From Sphingomonadales bacterium (lineage in GTDB: Bacteria; Pseudomonadota; Alphaproteobacteria; Sphingomonadales; Sphingomonadaceae): 40,335 bases of DNA. Below, piece after piece: positions 7,680 to 16,220 of the stretch. The stretch's first letter is position 1; the number at the start of each line of letters is the position of its first letter. The notes beneath the pieces were generated by a model. The model worked only from the letters and a program-made list of their open reading frames with translations, was not told the origin of the DNA and made no database searches. The stretch lies in the NCBI GenBank assembly GCA_027489295.1, contig JAIYAA010000321.1, positions 1 to 40,335 of the forward strand, written 5' to 3'. Position numbers and translations under genes: made by a program.

Positions 7680-8999
7680 TCATGCGGCGGTGGGTCGCGC
7701 GCGCGCGGTAAGCACTGCGGCGGCGGCGCAGAACATCAGCACGCCGCACAGGGTGAGAACATGGCGGGGGTCGCTGCCCATCAGCGGCCCGTAATAGAAG
7801 GGCAGCGTCACCGACAGGAGCAGCATCGGGATCACGATCATCATGTTGAAGATGCCCATATAGACCCCCGTTCGCTCGGGTGGGATCGACCCGGCGAGGA
7901 TCACGTACGGATTGCCCATGATGCTCGCCCAGCCGAGACCCACGCCGATCGCGGGCACGAACAGCAGCGCCTTGTCCTGCACGTGCGGCAGCCACAGCAT
8001 GCCGATCCCCGCCAGTACCAGGCACAGGGCATGCAGGCTCGCCGCGCCGATCCGCCGGGCGACCGGCACCATCGCCAGCGCGGCAACAAACGCCACGGCG
8101 TTGTAGAAGGCGGCGATCTCGCCATTGGTAAGCACCGCCGCGCGGAACCCGTCCGAGGCAGGATCGCCCGTGCCGTAGACGGAGCGCGCGACCGCGTAGA
8201 TGACATAATACCAATAGGCCGCCATCGCGTACCACTGGAACAGGCTCATCAGCGCCAGCTTGCGCATGGCGAGCGGCATGTCGCGGATCGCGCTCCAGAT
8301 TTCCTGCAGCGTCGCGAGCGCCGATTTCGGCTGGGCCTGGATATGCGCGCGCTCGGCATCGGTCAGCGGCAGTTCGGGCACGCGCAGCACCGACCAGAGG
8401 ATCGTTCCCAGCGAGAGCGCCGCACCTACCATGAACGCGATGCGCGCCGTGTAGGGGATGTGGTGCGCATCCACCCAGTCGCGGTTCATGCCTGCCCAGA
8501 CGAGCAGCGAGGGGGTGAGAAAGGCCAGCATCTGCGCGAGGCCCGTGAACGCGCTCTGGGTAAGGAAGCCGAGCCCGTGCTGGCTGCCGTCGAGCCGATC
8601 GGACACATAGGCACGATAGGGCTCCATCGTGATGTTGTTGCCGGCATCGAGCAGCCACATCAGCGATACCGCCATCAGGATCGAGCTGCTGAGCGGCATG
8701 AAGAACAGGCCGAGCGCACACATCACGGCGCCGACGAGGAAATAGGGGGTACGTCGGCCCCAGCGGCTGTCGGTGCGGTCGCTCATCGCCCCGATGATCG
8801 GCTGAACGAGGAGGCCGGTGAGCGGCCCTGCCAGTTGCAGCAAGGGCAACGACGCCTCGGATGCGCCGAGATAGGAGTAGATCGGCGCCATGTTGCCCTG
8901 CTGCAGGCCGAAGCTGAACTGCAGCCCGAGGAAGCCCAGGTTCATCTCGAGGATGCGCCACAGGGGCAGATGCGGCTTGCCGTTCGCTACGATCGTCAT
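7680..8999 (-). CDS. Sugar permease, GPH/SUT (SLC45-like) MFS family, likely sucrose importer
   Basis: The 439-residue protein has about 12 hydrophobic segments and the SUT/SLC45-type signature AGPLTGLLVQPIIGAMSDR followed by SRWGRRTPYFLVGA in the loop between helices 2 and 3. It also has NNITMEPYRAYVSD, again typical of this group, whose characterised members transport sucrose, maltose or related disaccharides with protons. ATG 8999 is preceded by GGAGAGG. It is the first gene of a two-gene unit with the GH68 enzyme, and a LacI-type operator lies 66-79 bases upstream of the start. This matches a role in moving the disaccharide delivered by the TBDR from periplasm to cytoplasm. Substrate is inferred from context. 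Confidence 0.88.
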   Translation of the reverse strand: MTIVANGKPHLPLWRILEMNLGFLGLQFSFGLQQGNMAPIYSYLGASEASLPLLQLAGPLTGLLVQPIIGAMSDRTDSRWGRRTPYFLVGAVMCALGLFFMPLSSSILMAVSLMWLLDAGNNITMEPYRAYVSDRLDGSQHGLGFLTQSAFTGLAQMLAFLTPSLLVWAGMNRDWVDAHHIPYTARIAFMVGAALSLGTILWSVLRVPELPLTDAERAHIQAQPKSALATLQEIWSAIRDMPLAMRKLALMSLFQWYAMAAYWYYVIYAVARSVYGTGDPASDGFRAAVLTNGEIAAFYNAVAFVAALAMVPVARRIGAASLHALCLVLAGIGMLWLPHVQDKALLFVPAIGVGLGWASIMGNPYVILAGSIPPERTGVYMGIFNMMIVIPMLLLSVTLPFYYGPLMGSDPRHVLTLCGVLMFCAAAAVLTARARPTAA

Positions 9000-9065
9000 T
9001 GGGCCTCTCCGCCGGGCAGGTTCTGCTCTCTTCTCCTCTTATGCGGCGGATCCGCCACGAGGGCA

Positions 9066-9077
9066 ACAATCGATTGC
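9066..9077. promoter_or_regulatory. LacI-type operator upstream of permease gene
   Basis: ACAATCGATTGC matches the operator core in the TBDR/regulator gap in 11 of 12 positions. It lies in the 113-base gap between the permease start and the end of the ABC permease gene. It links the permease-GH68 unit to the LacI protein at 5479-6498. A different 12-bp palindrome (GGCGGATCCGCC, 9045-9056) lies 21 bp away, centre to centre, and may be coincidental. Confidence 0.65.
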
Positions 9078-9112
9078 ATTAATTTGCGCCGCGGAGGCGG
9101 GTGGGCCCGACA

Positions 9113-10558
9113 TCACACCAGATAGACGAGGACGCCGGCAACCAGGCCGAGGATCAGGGCAATGAAAAACTCGAAGAGATTGCGGACGACGCCGCCACTC
9201 TTCTGGCGGCGCTGGAAGGTTGCGCGGGGAGCGGGTTGCGCGTGCGCCACTTCGAGATAGCCGACCGCGGCACCACAGCCGGCGGTGAACACCAGGGCAA
9301 CCAGCGCGCCGAGGATCGACTGGAAGCCGATCGCGATCGGCAGCAGCACCCCCAACGGCGCCGCCAGCGCCATCGCCGCGAGCAGCTTGGCGAAGTCGAG
9401 ATCGTCCTTGAGGACCGGCGCCACCGTCAGCAGGTCCGGCGCATCCTCGGCCGAGGCGGCGAGCCAGGCGAGGCTGGAGACCAACTGTCCGGCCACCACC
9501 ACGCTGGTGAAGGCGAGCGTGGGCCCGAGCGGCAGCGAGCGGCCGTCGCGAAAGGCGATCAGCAGGATCGGCGCGAGATAGACGATCCTCAGCAGCATCT
9601 GGAAGATGAGCGCCGGATCACGCAGCAGCAGCCGCAGCTCCTTGGCGAAGATCGTCGCGAACAGGCCGCGATGGAAGCGTCGCGCGATGCCGCCCTTGGC
9701 CGCGCGCCTGGAAACCGGGCGCGCTCCGCCCGCACGGTAACTCTGGAGGAAGACGTGTCGCATGCCCCAGGCGGTCAGCGCGAACAGCAGGATCGCTCCG
9801 CCCAGCAGCAATGCGACGGCCGGCAGCTCGCCGAACGCGGCTCGACCGGGCAGGCTGCCGAACGGGCCGCTGCCATAGCCCCGCGCGCGCATCGCCTCGA
9901 ACAGCAGCACCAGGCTGGACTGGCGATTCTCGTCATGCTGGTTGAAGATCTGTGTGACGAGGAAGAAGCTCGCACCCGCCAGCGCCGCCAGGATCTGTCC
10001 CACGGTCTTCGCCGTCCGTGGGCCGCCGATCCGGGCCAGTGCCAGCGTCACGCCCAACCCCAGACAGGCCGCGATGAGTGCCAGCGCGACCAGCAAGGCG
10101 ACGGCCCCGAGCAGCCCGGGATGGCCCAGTACGGCAACCGGTAGCAGAATCGGCAACAGGAAGATCGAGAAGGTGAGCACCACGCCGCCGGCGATGCCGA
10201 GCAGCTTGGCGGAGACGACCGTGCGCGGATCGAGTGGGGCCGAGAAGAGCAGGTCGAGGTCCCCCGCCTCGTACAAGGTCCGCTGGCTGGCGAGCAGTGC
10301 CTGGGTGGTCATGAAGGTAAAGACGAGCAGGCTGGCGGTCAGCACTGCCAGCCAGGCGATCGGCCCGGGGTGGAAGGGCGTATCCGCCAGGATCACGCCG
10401 AAAAAAACGCCCAGGCCGGTATAGCCGAGCAGGAACAGCGCGCCGACCACCTGCCCCACCCGGCTCCGCCCGGCGTTGCGCAGTGTGCCGCGCAGCTCGT
10501 GCAGCGTCAGCCAGCCCAGGCTGCCCGGCGGCAGGTGCCGCATCGCCCAGCCGATCAT
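9113..10558 (-). CDS. ABC transporter permease (ABC-2-like)
   Basis: The 481-residue protein has multiple hydrophobic segments, an N-terminal soluble stretch with RTLYEAGDLDLLFSAPLDPR, and a second half starting near FAKELRLLLRDPALIFQ. This organisation is seen in ABC-2-type export permeases, in which a cytoplasmic coupling region separates helix bundles. The start at ATG 10558 overlaps the ATPase stop as ATGA, indicating translational coupling. A further in-frame open stretch upstream lies inside the ATPase gene and is not used. Together the pair would form an exporter of unknown substrate. The product ends with a hydrophobic helix (FFIALILGLVAGVLVYLV). No regulator or substrate gene is adjacent. 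Confidence 0.85.
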   Translation of the reverse strand: MIGWAMRHLPPGSLGWLTLHELRGTLRNAGRSRVGQVVGALFLLGYTGLGVFFGVILADTPFHPGPIAWLAVLTASLLVFTFMTTQALLASQRTLYEAGDLDLLFSAPLDPRTVVSAKLLGIAGGVVLTFSIFLLPILLPVAVLGHPGLLGAVALLVALALIAACLGLGVTLALARIGGPRTAKTVGQILAALAGASFFLVTQIFNQHDENRQSSLVLLFEAMRARGYGSGPFGSLPGRAAFGELPAVALLLGGAILLFALTAWGMRHVFLQSYRAGGARPVSRRAAKGGIARRFHRGLFATIFAKELRLLLRDPALIFQMLLRIVYLAPILLIAFRDGRSLPLGPTLAFTSVVVAGQLVSSLAWLAASAEDAPDLLTVAPVLKDDLDFAKLLAAMALAAPLGVLLPIAIGFQSILGALVALVFTAGCGAAVGYLEVAHAQPAPRATFQRRQKSGGVVRNLFEFFIALILGLVAGVLVYLV

Positions 10559-11289
10559 GCGCGGCTCGTCAGGCGGATGAAGGTGTCCTCCAGCGTCATT
10601 TCCTCGGCGCCGGCGAGCGTGCGCAGCTCCTCCAGCGTGCCCTCGGCGAGCAGCCTGCCCCCGGCGATGATGCCGATCCGATCGGCCAGCCGCTCGGCGA
10701 CCTCGAGGATATGGGTCGTGACGATCACCGTCTTGCCTTGGTCGACCGCGGCGCGCAGCGCATCCTTCACCGATCGCGCCATCGCCGCGTCGAGGCCGGT
10801 CAGCGGTTCGTCGAGGATCAGCAGCTGCGGATCGTGGATCAGCGCTCCCGCCAGCGCGACCTTTTGCTGCATGCCGCGCGAAAAGCCCTCGCAGCGCGTG
10901 TCGCGCACCTCCCACAGCTCCAGCCAGCGCAGCAGCCGCTCCGCCTCGGGCGCGGCCTGGTCGGGCGGGATCCGCCAGAGCCCAGCGACGAAACCGAGAT
11001 ACTCCGCCGGGGTCAGCTTGTCGTAGAGCATCGGCTCGTCGGGCAGCCAGGCCGTGATCGCCTTGGCCTCCTGCGGCCGCCGCCGCGCGTCGACGCCGAA
11101 GATCTCGATATCGCCGCCGTCGGGTTCGGTAAGCCCCACCGCCATGCGCAGCGTTGTCGTCTTGCCCGCACCATTGGGGCCGAGCAGCGCATAGAGCTGC
11201 CCCGCGCCGACGGTGAGGTCGAGGCCGGTGATGACGGGCTTGCCGAATGACTTTTGCAGGCCGGTGATGCGAAGCGCGGGGATGGACAT
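10555..11289 (-). CDS. ABC transporter ATP-binding protein
   Basis: The 244-residue ATPase shows Walker A GPNGAGKT (about 40-47), the Q-loop region near AWLPDEPMLYDKL, a signature motif (FSRGMQQKVALAGAL, a variant of LSGGQ), Walker B LLILDEPLTGLD, and the switch histidine in VTTHILEV. It energises the adjacent permease. ATG 11289 is chosen because the core fold begins within ten residues (ALRITGLQKSFG). The long in-frame extension upstream to 11754 runs across the divergent gene and the LamG gene's leader and lacks domain content. It forms an operon with the permease gene through a 4-base overlap. Confidence 0.9.
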   Translation of the reverse strand: MSIPALRITGLQKSFGKPVITGLDLTVGAGQLYALLGPNGAGKTTTLRMAVGLTEPDGGDIEIFGVDARRRPQEAKAITAWLPDEPMLYDKLTPAEYLGFVAGLWRIPPDQAAPEAERLLRWLELWEVRDTRCEGFSRGMQQKVALAGALIHDPQLLILDEPLTGLDAAMARSVKDALRAAVDQGKTVIVTTHILEVAERLADRIGIIAGGRLLAEGTLEELRTLAGAEEMTLEDTFIRLTSRA

Positions 11290-11394
11290 CGGCGCTGATC
11301 CTAACGCCCGCGCGCTTCGTCGCAAGCGCCCCGTAATGGACCTTTTTCTCCGTTCATTCGTCCCCAGCTTCCGCCAAAGACAGGGAGGGGAAGG

Positions 11395-11607
11395 ATGTCG
11401 TTTATGCCCAGCACGATTGCACCCGAAGTGATCGCCTGCATTGCCGAGGGCCGTCCGCCGACACCCGGCGAACTCGCGCGCGTGGCCGCGCGGGTCCGCG
11501 CCGATCTTGGCGGGGATCGTTCGGCCTTTTCCTGGGGGGATTCCGGCGCTGCGGACCGGTTCAGCCTGCGTGTTGCCGAACTCGCGTTGCTCGGCAGCCG
11601 CCGCTAG
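11395..11607 (+). CDS. Small 70-residue protein, unknown function
   Basis: A very strong ribosome-binding sequence (GGGAGGGGAAGG) directly precedes ATG 11395. The product is short, soluble and acidic/alanine-rich (begins MSFMPSTIAPEVIACIAEG, ends ELALLGSRR), with no signal peptide or membrane segment. I do not recognise it. It is divergent from the ABC ATPase gene (105 bases apart), and that gap is the shared promoter region. The good translation signal is the main reason to believe it is expressed. Confidence 0.6.
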   Translation: MSFMPSTIAPEVIACIAEGRPPTPGELARVAARVRADLGGDRSAFSWGDSGAADRFSLRVAELALLGSRR

Positions 11608-11642
11608 GATCCTCAAGCACCCATTGGCATTCGCTTCCTGAA

Positions 11643-11658
11643 TTGCTACCGGTGTCAA
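11643..11658. promoter_or_regulatory. Possible LacI-type operator upstream of LamG-protein gene
   Basis: TTGCTACCGGTGTCAA is an imperfect 16-bp palindrome with a central CG (two mismatches per half), similar to LacI-family sites of the form TGACACCGGTGTCA. It lies 66-81 bases before the ATG at 11724, within the 116-base gap, which otherwise shows only the GGGAGGGGA ribosome-binding site. No cognate regulator is adjacent. Confidence 0.4.
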
Positions 11659-11723
11659 CGGGCAATGCGCACGGCCATGGATCGTGTGCGGCCCGCCAAA
11701 ACAACGGGTTGGGAGGGGACTAT

Positions 11724-14700
11724 ATGCGACGCTGGGGCATTTCGACCGGGGCACTGGTCCTCGCCGTGCCGGCCTTTGCCCAGTCCGCTCCGTCGCAGGA
11801 CGGCCTCCTCTTCTACCTTTCCGCCGACAAGGGCCTGACCGCGGACGTCGCGCAGGGCGACCCGGTCCCCAATTTCCGTTCGGCGGTGACGATCACGGCC
11901 GATGGCGCGCTGGGCGGCGCGGCGCGCTGGGCGGACGAAGGCTATGTCGCCTGGAACGCCCCCGGCAACATGCGTGCCGAGCGCGGCACCCTCGCCTTCT
12001 TCTGGCGCGCCCGCACCCCGCTCGGCGAAGCGCCCTTCGTGCTTTTCCGCGCCGGGTTCGCCGACCATTCGAGCTGGGACATGGCGTTCCTGCGGATCGA
12101 CTGGAACGGCCACGGCTTCGATGCCTTCGTCACCGACGCCAATCTGTCGCGTATCCGCGTGTCCTTTCGGTTGGACCGGGTGCCGGCGCCCGAGCAATGG
12201 CAGCACCTCGCCTTTGCCTGGGACGAGATCCAGGGGGTGCGGCTGTTCCTCGATGGCCGTGAAGTGGCACGGCGCGATCAGGTGGCCGATCTCGATTCCG
12301 GGCTCGATCAGTTCGGCATGGCGGGCCGGGTGATCAGCCCGCACCAGGTACAGAGCCGCTACAACTTCATGCGCGGCAGCGATCTCGACGAGATCCGCGT
12401 CTATGACCGGATGCTGGCTGCCACCGACGTCGCGGCGCTCGCCGCGCGCAGCCTGCCCGGTGCTCCGGCCCCACGCGATACTGCCGCCGAACGCACCGCC
12501 TGGCTGCACCGTTACGGTTGGGACAGGGCCGCGCCGCCGGTCCTCGCCGACAAGGTCACCCGCGTCCGCAAGGTCGAGTTCGCCGATGCGCGCGACCAGA
12601 AGCAGTGGATGTGGAAGGGCGTGGACGGCATCGCGGAGACGACCTGGCCCGGCGTCTACAACCGCTCGCGACTGCCCGGGCGCGACGATTATTTCGAGCT
12701 TCCCGACTGGAACACCTATGTCGAGGGCGGCAAGGCCTATACCCTCACCGTGCCCGCCGGCGAGACGTTCAACCGGGTGGAGATCCGCGGGGCCGCGTAC
12801 GGCGCGCTTGGCTGGTCGGCGGGTGGCACGCGTTTCGCGCAGGTGGCGGATCGGGCCAAGGGCGTCGTTCGCTCGGTCGACGCCTTGCCCGAGCACAAGG
12901 GCGGCGTGCTGCGCTTCACCAATGTGATGCAGGAACAGCCGATTCAGGAATTCTGGGCGTATCAGGTGGACGGCGCGGCCGAGCCCGAAGGCAGCTTCAA
13001 GCTCAGCTACCGGGTGAATGCCAGGGCTGCGGCCAACCTTGCAGCGCTGGACGGCCTCAATCGATACATTGCCGGTCGCTTCGCCCCCGACGAGCGCAGC
13101 ACGGTGTTGGCGATGCCCAAATCCGGCGTCCGCGCGGCGGTGGGAGCCGGGGCCGCCGGGGACGGCGGCGTCGCGGTGCGGTCGGCCGATCCCAAGCCGA
13201 TCGTCCACATTCTGATTCCGTCCAACCTCAACCAGGCCCATCCCGACCAACCGCTCGCCCGCGCGTTCAACTATGGCTGGCGCAACCTGCACGACGGGCT
13301 GGACGGCATTGCGATCGATATCCCTGCTCTGAAGGCCAAGCCCGATGCGCAAGGCCTGATCCCGCTCAACATCCGTGTCCATGATCCGATCTGGCCACAG
13401 CGCGACATGCTCGATTTGTCGGTCTCGGTCCGCCCGGGCGAGGCGCGGACCTTGTGGCTCGATCTGCGCGACCGCATCCTCGGCGACGACAGCCTGTTCC
13501 TCACCATCGCTTCCGCCGCGCCGGACTTCGACGCCGAGGCGCTGGACGGCGCCGAAATCCGCCTCGTCTTCAAGCCCCGCGCCGACGCGCTGAAGGAGCA
13601 TGTCACCGATCGCTCCCACCAGGTGAAGGACAATTGGGGCTTCCTGGTCGAGGAGCACACCTCCTCCGAACGCGCCGCGCTCTATCGCCGGGTGCGCGCC
13701 GATGCGACCGACCTGCTCCGCGTCGATCCCGAGAACCGCGAGATGCGCGCCTATTGGGCGGATATCGACTATCGTCCGGAGAACATGTCGGTGGAGGCCC
13801 TGCCCCCCGTCCCGGTGGGCGTGCCCGCCTGGGCGGCGCGGCAGCTGCAGGATCTCGCGCTCACCCGCCGCTTCGTCGAGTGGTGGATCGACAACCGCCA
13901 GGTGCCCTATGGCGATTTCGGCGGCGGGATCAGCGACGATTCCGATCTGATGGCGCAATGGCCCGGCCTCGCGCTGATGGGGGTGATCCCGGACAAGGTG
14001 AATGCCTCGCTCCGCGCACTCGACGATGCCGCCTATCGCAACGGCATGATCGTCGACGGCCTGGGCTATATCACCACCGACGAGTTGCATGCCTATGAGG
14101 AGGGGCTGAACGCCGATGCGGCGCGGCTCTACCTCAACTGGGGCGAGCCCAGGACGGTCGAGCGGCTGTTCGCCACCACCCGCGCGCTGGGCAAGGTTAT
14201 CCTGCCCAACCCCGCCGGGCATCTCCATTTCGCCAGCAACTGGTACGGCGCGCGGAAGATGTACCGCGAAGGCGCGTTCGAGTGGCAGAAGCCGTACAGC
14301 TACACGGTGATGCACGCGCCGATCCTGCTCGGCGTGTTCAACGCCAGCCCGCCCGCGCGCGGGCTGGTCACCGGGCTCGCCGATGGCTGGCTCGCGCACG
14401 GCAAGCAGGATGGCGAGGGCCGCTGGAGCTTCCCCAACGAGGTCAACTGGCGGACCGACGCCACCCGTGCCGGCGATGGCGGCGGGGTCAGTACCCCGCT
14501 GCAGACGACCTGGTCGGCATGGCGCTTCACCGGCGACGCCCGATATCTCCGCCCGCTCCAGGCCCGCCCCGGTTCGGTCGGCGAGATCAACGAAAACGGC
14601 GCGCTGCTGCCCGAGACCCGAGCCATGGTTGCGGGCAAGGGGGATAGCGAGGCGGCGCGGATCGCCGCCTGGACCCGCAGTGGCGATCCCGCCCCGCTGG

Positions 14701-15455
14701 TGCCGCTGCACGAGGCGGCGATCCAGGAGAAGTCCGCACGCCTGTATATGGTGACCGAGGGCCATTGGTGGACCGATCGCGTCGAGAGCGAGAACCAGTG
14801 GCTGCAACGCGAGCGGCTGGGCGGCATCGCCCTCCGCCGCAATCAGACCTATCCCGGCAACGCGGTCAGCTGGCGCTTCGCCACCGACGGGGCCGCCGAG
14901 CAGGTCGCGCTGCTGGTGCCGGGGGCGACGCCGGCGGGCTTCACGGTCGAGGCATTCAACACCAGCGCCGCGCCGCAAGACGCGACGATGACCAGCTGGA
15001 ACGTCACCGCCGGGCGCTGGACGATGCGCGGGCCCGACGGTGCGATGCAGGCGCTCGAGCTCGGCCGCTCGAGCGACGTGGCGCTCCGCTTCCCGCCGGG
15101 CGCGAGCCGCTGGGTGTTCGCGCTGGAGGAGGCCGGCGATCCGGTGGAACTGCGCCCCGACCTCGGCATCGGGCGCGACGATGTGGCGGTGCGCGGGCGC
15201 ACGCTGTCCGTGACCGTGCACAGCCTCGGCCATGCGGCCACGTCCGGGGGGACGGTAATCGTCACGGGCGCGGCGGGCGAACTCGGCCGGGCGACCGTGC
15301 CGGCGCTGGCGGCCCCTACGGATCTCATCCCGCGCACCGCAACGGTGCGGGTGCGGCTGGCCGGCAGCGCGGCGCCGGTCGAGGTCCGTGTCGCATTGCC
15401 CGGGAATGCACCGGAAGTGACGCTGCACAACAACCGGGTCCGGCTGGAGCGCTAG
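11724..15455 (+). CDS. Large secreted LamG-domain protein, putative glycan-active enzyme
   Basis: The 1243-residue protein begins at ATG 11724, which has GGGAGGGGA just upstream. A signal peptide is visible (MRRWGISTGALVLAVPAFAQ). Residues about 25-250 look like a LamG/concanavalin-type jelly roll (WQHLAFAWDE, LFLDGREV, DEIRVYDRML). The middle (about 300-620) appears beta-rich. Residues about 680-990 are helix- and aromatic-rich, with VPYGDFGGGISDDSDLMAQW, EGLNADAARLYLNWG and FASNWYGARKMY. That pattern recalls the (alpha/alpha) toroid of glycoside hydrolases and polysaccharide lyases. The C-terminus (about 1160-1243) looks like a CARDB/Ig-like beta domain. I cannot assign a family or substrate. 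The shorter in-frame TTG at 11643 is not needed. It ends 3 bases from the stop of the convergent OMP gene. Confidence 0.8.
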   Translation: MRRWGISTGALVLAVPAFAQSAPSQDGLLFYLSADKGLTADVAQGDPVPNFRSAVTITADGALGGAARWADEGYVAWNAPGNMRAERGTLAFFWRARTPLGEAPFVLFRAGFADHSSWDMAFLRIDWNGHGFDAFVTDANLSRIRVSFRLDRVPAPEQWQHLAFAWDEIQGVRLFLDGREVARRDQVADLDSGLDQFGMAGRVISPHQVQSRYNFMRGSDLDEIRVYDRMLAATDVAALAARSLPGAPAPRDTAAERTAWLHRYGWDRAAPPVLADKVTRVRKVEFADARDQKQWMWKGVDGIAETTWPGVYNRSRLPGRDDYFELPDWNTYVEGGKAYTLTVPAGETFNRVEIRGAAYGALGWSAGGTRFAQVADRAKGVVRSVDALPEHKGGVLRFTNVMQEQPIQEFWAYQVDGAAEPEGSFKLSYRVNARAAANLAALDGLNRYIAGRFAPDERSTVLAMPKSGVRAAVGAGAAGDGGVAVRSADPKPIVHILIPSNLNQAHPDQPLARAFNYGWRNLHDGLDGIAIDIPALKAKPDAQGLIPLNIRVHDPIWPQRDMLDLSVSVRPGEARTLWLDLRDRILGDDSLFLTIASAAPDFDAEALDGAEIRLVFKPRADALKEHVTDRSHQVKDNWGFLVEEHTSSERAALYRRVRADATDLLRVDPENREMRAYWADIDYRPENMSVEALPPVPVGVPAWAARQLQDLALTRRFVEWWIDNRQVPYGDFGGGISDDSDLMAQWPGLALMGVIPDKVNASLRALDDAAYRNGMIVDGLGYITTDELHAYEEGLNADAARLYLNWGEPRTVERLFATTRALGKVILPNPAGHLHFASNWYGARKMYREGAFEWQKPYSYTVMHAPILLGVFNASPPARGLVTGLADGWLAHGKQDGEGRWSFPNEVNWRTDATRAGDGGGVSTPLQTTWSAWRFTGDARYLRPLQARPGSVGEINENGALLPETRAMVAGKGDSEAARIAAWTRSGDPAPLVPLHEAAIQEKSARLYMVTEGHWWTDRVESENQWLQRERLGGIALRRNQTYPGNAVSWRFATDGAAEQVALLVPGATPAGFTVEAFNTSAAPQDATMTSWNVTAGRWTMRGPDGAMQALELGRSSDVALRFPPGASRWVFALEEAGDPVELRPDLGIGRDDVAVRGRTLSVTVHSLGHAATSGGTVIVTGAAGELGRATVPALAAPTDLIPRTATVRVRLAGSAAPVEVRVALPGNAPEVTLHNNRVRLER

Positions 15456-15458
15456 CGG

Positions 15459-16220
15459 CTAGAATCCGATCGACGCCGAGACGGTGACCGCCTGACGGCT
15501 GCGCGCGCGGTTGCCGTAATAATCCTTGCCCGGCAGCCCGCCACTCCAGGCGAGCCGGGCATCGATTTTGCCGATCTGCCGCGCCACGCCGAGGCTGTAG
15601 TCGAACTGGGTGCCGGTCATCCCGCCCCAGCGGCGTTGCCGCACTACCGTCATCAGTCCGGCATGGCCGAGCAGGCGCCAGCCGGAAAGCGGACGCACCA
15701 CGCCGTCGAGCGTGCCGTACACGGTGTGGACGCCGCTTCGCAGATAGTCCGGCGAGTAGAGCACCCGCGCCGCAAGGCTTCGCCCGCTGGCGCCGACATA
15801 TAGTTCGGTATAGCCCGATCCGCTGGCTCCCGAACCTGCCCCGCGAAACTCGCGCCGGGTCAGCCCCAGGTCCAGCACCAGGCCATTGTTCAGCCGTCGC
15901 GCATAGCCGGCGTCGATGCCGTACGAGACCAGGTCGGGCCCGCCCCGCAGCGCCGCGACCGTCGCCGCGCCGTCGAGATAGGCACCCGACCGATCGTCAT
16001 AGCCCAGCGACAGCGTCGCCGCCGGCCGCCCGGCACTCAGGCTGCGGCCGCGCCAACGCTCGTCGCTGGTGACGGCGACCTCGCCATTCCATTGCGCGCG
16101 CGCGCGATCGGCGATGCCGGTGCCAGCCAGCGCAACGACGATCGCGGCGGCGGCGCGAACGTCAGGGGCCCTCGGCGTCTGCCGGACATGGACTCTTCCC
16201 CACCACGGTCGCACAGGCAT
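15459..16220 (-). CDS. Outer-membrane protein, Gcw_chp/TIGR02001-like
   Basis: The 253-residue product starts at ATG 16220, which lies inside the protease gene (59-base overlap). This start is supported by GGGGGGAG a few bases upstream and by a signal-like segment (AAAAIVVALAGTGIA) ending in ARAQW. The mature part begins GEVAVTSDERWRGRSLSAG, close to the conserved opening of the Gcw_chp family (normally xVxxTSDYRFRGxSxS), and continues as alternating beta strands ending in VTVSASIGF with a C-terminal Phe, as expected of an outer-membrane barrel. Function is unknown. It is the last gene of the sigma / anti-sigma / protease operon, so it may be a structural or reporter component at the cell surface. 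Confidence 0.75.
   Translation of the reverse strand: MPVRPWWGRVHVRQTPRAPDVRAAAAIVVALAGTGIADRARAQWNGEVAVTSDERWRGRSLSAGRPAATLSLGYDDRSGAYLDGAATVAALRGGPDLVSYGIDAGYARRLNNGLVLDLGLTRREFRGAGSGASGSGYTELYVGASGRSLAARVLYSPDYLRSGVHTVYGTLDGVVRPLSGWRLLGHAGLMTVVRQRRWGGMTGTQFDYSLGVARQIGKIDARLAWSGGLPGKDYYGNRARSRQAVTVSASIGF

Noticed and set aside
6864..9125. 753-codon plus-strand frame across the GH68 and permease genes
   Set aside because: It spans two well-supported minus-strand genes and their gap, and its product is low-complexity His/Arg/Gln-rich.
11655..15428. 1257-codon open frame antisense to the LamG gene
   Set aside because: The plus-strand frame has a signal peptide, ribosome-binding site and LamG motifs. 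The antisense product is Arg/Gly/Val-rich and without domains.
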